Source: Chryseobacterium mucoviscidosis (GTDB taxonomy: Bacteria > Bacteroidota > Bacteroidia > Flavobacteriales > Weeksellaceae). Taken from it: a stretch of DNA of 64,000 nucleotides. Where the stretch lies: assembly GCF_002177115.1 (NCBI RefSeq), contig NZ_MVAG01000122.1, positions 1-64,000 of the forward strand, in the 5' to 3' direction. Made by a program: the position numbers and the translations under genes. The notes below the pieces were generated by a model, which saw nothing but the letters and a program-made list of their open reading frames with translations, was not told where the DNA came from and made no database searches. Below, piece after piece: positions 61,412 to 64,000 of this stretch (position 1 is the first letter of the stretch; every line of letters begins with the position of its first letter).

Positions 61412-63397
61412 TTAGTCACGGTTTTTTACAAGAATCCATCCTGAATATTTTACAGGAGTATTTTTCTTGTCATTTTCATTCCATGATACGGAGTACCAGT
61501 AGTTTCCGGTAGATATTTTTCTTCCGTTTGCGGTTCCGTCCCATTTGTATTTATTGGATTTGTCGGCTTTATGAATCTGCGCACCGTATCTGTCGAAAAT
61601 ATTAAAAACAAGATTTTGTTTTCCGGCGAGTGCAGAATAATCAATAAAATCATTCACACCATCTCCGTTGGGAGTTATTACGTTGATGAGATTAGGAACC
61701 AATATATTTACAGTAATAGGATCGCAGTCATAAGCATCTTTTACAAAAATTTTAATGTCGCCTCTCGGTATATTTTTAAACTCGTTAGAATCCTGCCATT
61801 TGATTCCGTCTAATGAATACTGATAAGGAACCGTACCGCCGATTGCATGAACCGTAACTTCATTATTTTTAATATCAATACTGGAAATCACGGGCTGTTC
61901 CGATGCATATACTTTTACTTCCTGCAATGCCACGCACTGTCCTGTTTTAAGTTTTACCCAATATGTTCCCACGCCCACATTACTGATGGATTGGGTGGTT
62001 GCTCCTGTACTCCATAAATAGCCTGTGAATCCGGGACCTGCATCCAAGTTTGTTTTATCTTCCATGCAAATAATTTTATCTTCCAGAACATTGGAAAATA
62101 CAGGCGGAATGACTTCAAGAGTCACCTTTGCGATGTCATAACAGCCGAAAGAATTGCTTACTCTGATGAATACAACTCCGTTTGGCGCAATATAATTTAC
62201 AGGATCTGAAATTTCATTGGTCTGATTTTCAGCGTCGGTTAAAGACGGATAGTAATTTTTAATAACACCAGATGTGTTGATGACTGAAGCAGTTGTTAAA
62301 TTGAATAACCCTGTTGCCGGATTGTTTTCCAGAAAACAGGTTCTTAAAGATGCATCGTTGGTGGTAACGGTAGGAGCAACTTTTAAAGCAATCGTAGCAT
62401 CGTTGTTATCGCAAAGAACCTGTGAAGGATCTTTAATTACCACCGATACATTGGTATCTGCACTGTATTGAAAATTGGTAGGATTGGTGATAGGAGAACC
62501 TCCGGTATAATAGGCGAAGGTATAATTATTCGGGTTTGTAGTAAGCTGAGAATTTAAAGAAGTTAAATCCACGGTTGCCATTCCAGTAACATCCGGACAT
62601 ATATTTTTTGTAATGGCTCCCTGTAATAAAGGAATTTTGTCTACATAAACCTTTACGTTTTTAATGGAATGTCTGGATCTGTTTCCGCCTGTAGAAGCAG
62701 AAAAACCAAAATATCCAACCGTCATTGCCGCAGCAGTTCCGGAAGGAGCAAAAGACTGGTTACAGATGAGGTTTCCGTTGATGGTAATTTTCACAATCCA
62801 GTTTGCCGGAGCTGCCGGATCTACCTGTGCGGTTACTTCTACGTGTTTATAAGCAGATCCCTGAAACGGAAGTGTAGTATTCATATCCGGAGAATGAAAA
62901 GAACTTCCCGGAACATTGAAAAATTCAACATTGTTGGTGTCTGTTGTGTTAACAATCTGTCCGTAGCCAACGTGAACTTTGCTCATTACGGCAGTGGTGG
63001 TATTATTATAGGTATCAAATCCTACCACAAATCCCACGGCATTCTGAGAGACACCAAGACCGGAACCTAATACACTGGCAACCGGGGGATTAGCGAGATA
63101 CCAGAAAGCGATACCGTCTCCATTTGCGGTCTGGTTAGAATCCATTCTGAAATCAAATTCTATTCTCCATTTGTCGCAATATTTCAGATTAATGGGCTGA
63201 TTTAATCTAATAGAGCCAGATTGGTTATTGGTGTCGGGAGTTAACTGGATGAAATCTGTATTTACAGAAGTCGGAGCTACCATTGTCCATCCAGTAGTAT
63301 TAACCGGATTTCCTGTAAGTTGATAAGTCTGTGAAAAGAGAAGATTAGAGAAAGAAGATAAAATAGTAAATAACAAAAAAGAATAGCTTTGTTTCAT
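61412..63397 (-). CDS. T9SS type B secreted lectin-like protein
   Basis: A 661-residue protein with signal peptide (cut after LLFSQ, about residue 23). The L-type lectin-like domain (about 25-250) includes DKWRIEFDFRMDSNQ, GDGIAFWYLANPP and VVGFDTYNN. Several beta-rich repeats with paired cysteines follow. The C-terminal gliding-motility/type B sorting domain has ITPNGDGVNDF, FNIFDRYGAQIHK and GNYWYSV. It should be secreted by T9SS and bind sugars at the cell surface. It lies 38 bp upstream of the type A protein gene in the same orientation. Confidence 0.9.
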   Translation of the reverse strand: MKQSYSFLLFTILSSFSNLLFSQTYQLTGNPVNTTGWTMVAPTSVNTDFIQLTPDTNNQSGSIRLNQPINLKYCDKWRIEFDFRMDSNQTANGDGIAFWYLANPPVASVLGSGLGVSQNAVGFVVGFDTYNNTTTAVMSKVHVGYGQIVNTTDTNNVEFFNVPGSSFHSPDMNTTLPFQGSAYKHVEVTAQVDPAAPANWIVKITINGNLICNQSFAPSGTAAAMTVGYFGFSASTGGNRSRHSIKNVKVYVDKIPLLQGAITKNICPDVTGMATVDLTSLNSQLTTNPNNYTFAYYTGGSPITNPTNFQYSADTNVSVVIKDPSQVLCDNNDATIALKVAPTVTTNDASLRTCFLENNPATGLFNLTTASVINTSGVIKNYYPSLTDAENQTNEISDPVNYIAPNGVVFIRVSNSFGCYDIAKVTLEVIPPVFSNVLEDKIICMEDKTNLDAGPGFTGYLWSTGATTQSISNVGVGTYWVKLKTGQCVALQEVKVYASEQPVISSIDIKNNEVTVHAIGGTVPYQYSLDGIKWQDSNEFKNIPRGDIKIFVKDAYDCDPITVNILVPNLINVITPNGDGVNDFIDYSALAGKQNLVFNIFDRYGAQIHKADKSNKYKWDGTANGRKISTGNYWYSVSWNENDKKNTPVKYSGWILVKNRD

Positions 63398-64000
63398 GCG
63401 TTAAAAGTTTATATAATCTGTGAATAATCATTACAGAGATAACCTTATTTCATTTTTGTGTACAGTTTCCGAAGATGATTTTAATGTCTGATTAAAAATC
63501 AATAGAAAATAAAATTATAATTTTCGCATAAATGTATGTATAATGGATATGTTTTTGATATTTTTAAGATAAATAAGTAAATTAATCTTTAGCTTTATTT
63601 ATAAAAAGTGAAAATTTCTTTAATGTTAATGAAAATTAATTATTCATAGAATAATATTCTTTTTAATAGTTTATTTTTAGTCTTTTTTAAGTATGGTAAT
63701 GGTTTTGATAATCTTCGTAAACCGAAGTGGAGGGCTATACCAGACCTGAAATTTATTAAAAGAGCAAAAAAAACAGTTGCACAACCTGTGCAACTGTAGT
63801 CCCTAAGATTATTTAAACTAAAAATGTGTATTTTTAATTGAAATATTTTTTTTAATATTATCAGATAAATGTATATTTATTGATTTAAACTGTAAAAAGT
63901 AAGGGTTACAAAACAAGACCACCCCATAATTAGAGTGATCTTGCTATAAAATATTCCCTTTTACTTGTATGTCTTTATAATTATATTTTGTAACAGCATC
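63398..64000. other. Non-coding window end
   Basis: AT-rich with no convincing gene. It contains a - strand hairpin-terminator (63764-63797) and a weaker dyad CAAGACCAC/GTGATCTTG at about 63917-63946. A gene may lie beyond the right edge. Confidence 0.5.
63764..63797 (-). terminator. Strong - strand terminator
   Basis: Perfect 11-bp stem ACAGTTGCACA/TGTGCAACTGT followed by a seven-T run on the - strand. No - strand gene precedes it in the window, so it may end a small RNA or a transcript from beyond the edge. Confidence 0.65.

Overview
The window looks like a chromosome segment of a Flavobacteriia bacterium, most likely Chryseobacterium or a close relative. The DNA is AT-rich. Promoters have the Bacteroidota form (TTTG about 19 bp upstream of TAnnTTTG). 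Secreted proteins end in type IX secretion sorting domains (types A and B), there is a TonB-receptor/DUF4249 lipoprotein pair, and REP-like palindromes are scattered between genes. The genus is an inference from gene content; no rRNA is present to confirm it.

Layout. 1-723: repeat-rich non-coding DNA. 0.7-3.6 kb: a restriction-type nuclease-domain gene divergent from holA (DNA polymerase III delta), then trxB and a tRNA-Ser(UGA). 3.9-14.3 kb: an accessory island of small, soluble, mostly unassigned proteins, all on the + strand: leucine-rich repeats, a SUFU-like protein, a pentapeptide-repeat protein, a Tsi6-like protein, alpha-helical solenoids, an internally duplicated protein, a SUKH-like protein and an AlkB-type dioxygenase. 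It also holds a fragment of an alpha-2-macroglobulin gene and one frameshifted gene. I read it as an array of orphan immunity genes against polymorphic or contact-dependent toxins. 14.4-14.8 kb: a small secreted 17-residue-repeat protein.

14.9-34.6 kb (all - strand): a nearly continuous polysaccharide locus. Transcription runs from an NtrC-type sigma-54 activator, a FIST sensor protein, a PAS hybrid kinase with HPt and a lone receiver into Wza, a Wzc-like protein with a degenerate kinase, a Wzx flippase, a glycosyltransferase, an O-antigen-ligase/Wzy-type protein, a three-module phosphotransferase/nucleotidyltransferase/thymidylate-kinase fusion, an acyltransferase, three more glycosyltransferases and a WecA-like initiating enzyme. 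The only three internal gaps longer than 100 bp each contain the dyad TTCCA-N5-TGGAA. The gap before the receiver/wza genes also has a sigma-54-like -24/-12 element. This makes a self-contained sensor-to-capsule circuit plausible.

35-41 kb: a FucP-type sugar symporter, a small conserved-type ORF, an SDR oxidoreductase, a second identical tRNA-Ser(UGA) in opposite orientation, a secreted protein, an AraC regulator and a Cys/His-rich protein. Two copies of a short putative RNA with a 42-nt identical core and different hairpin-terminators lie here. 41.3-48.6 kb: a six-gene phosphorelay (hybrid kinase, 1203-residue CHASE3/HAMP/GAF kinase with three receivers, two receivers, CheR- and CheB-type enzymes) with no chemoreceptor, CheA or CheW. 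48.7-63.4 kb: a PQQ-type sugar dehydrogenase lipoprotein, a non-coding degenerate 21-bp tandem array, two outer-membrane receptors and a DUF4249 lipoprotein, a di-heme cytochrome c peroxidase, and two large T9SS-secreted proteins. The last 600 bp are non-coding.

All assignments come from reading the sequence and recalled family motifs; no database search was run.
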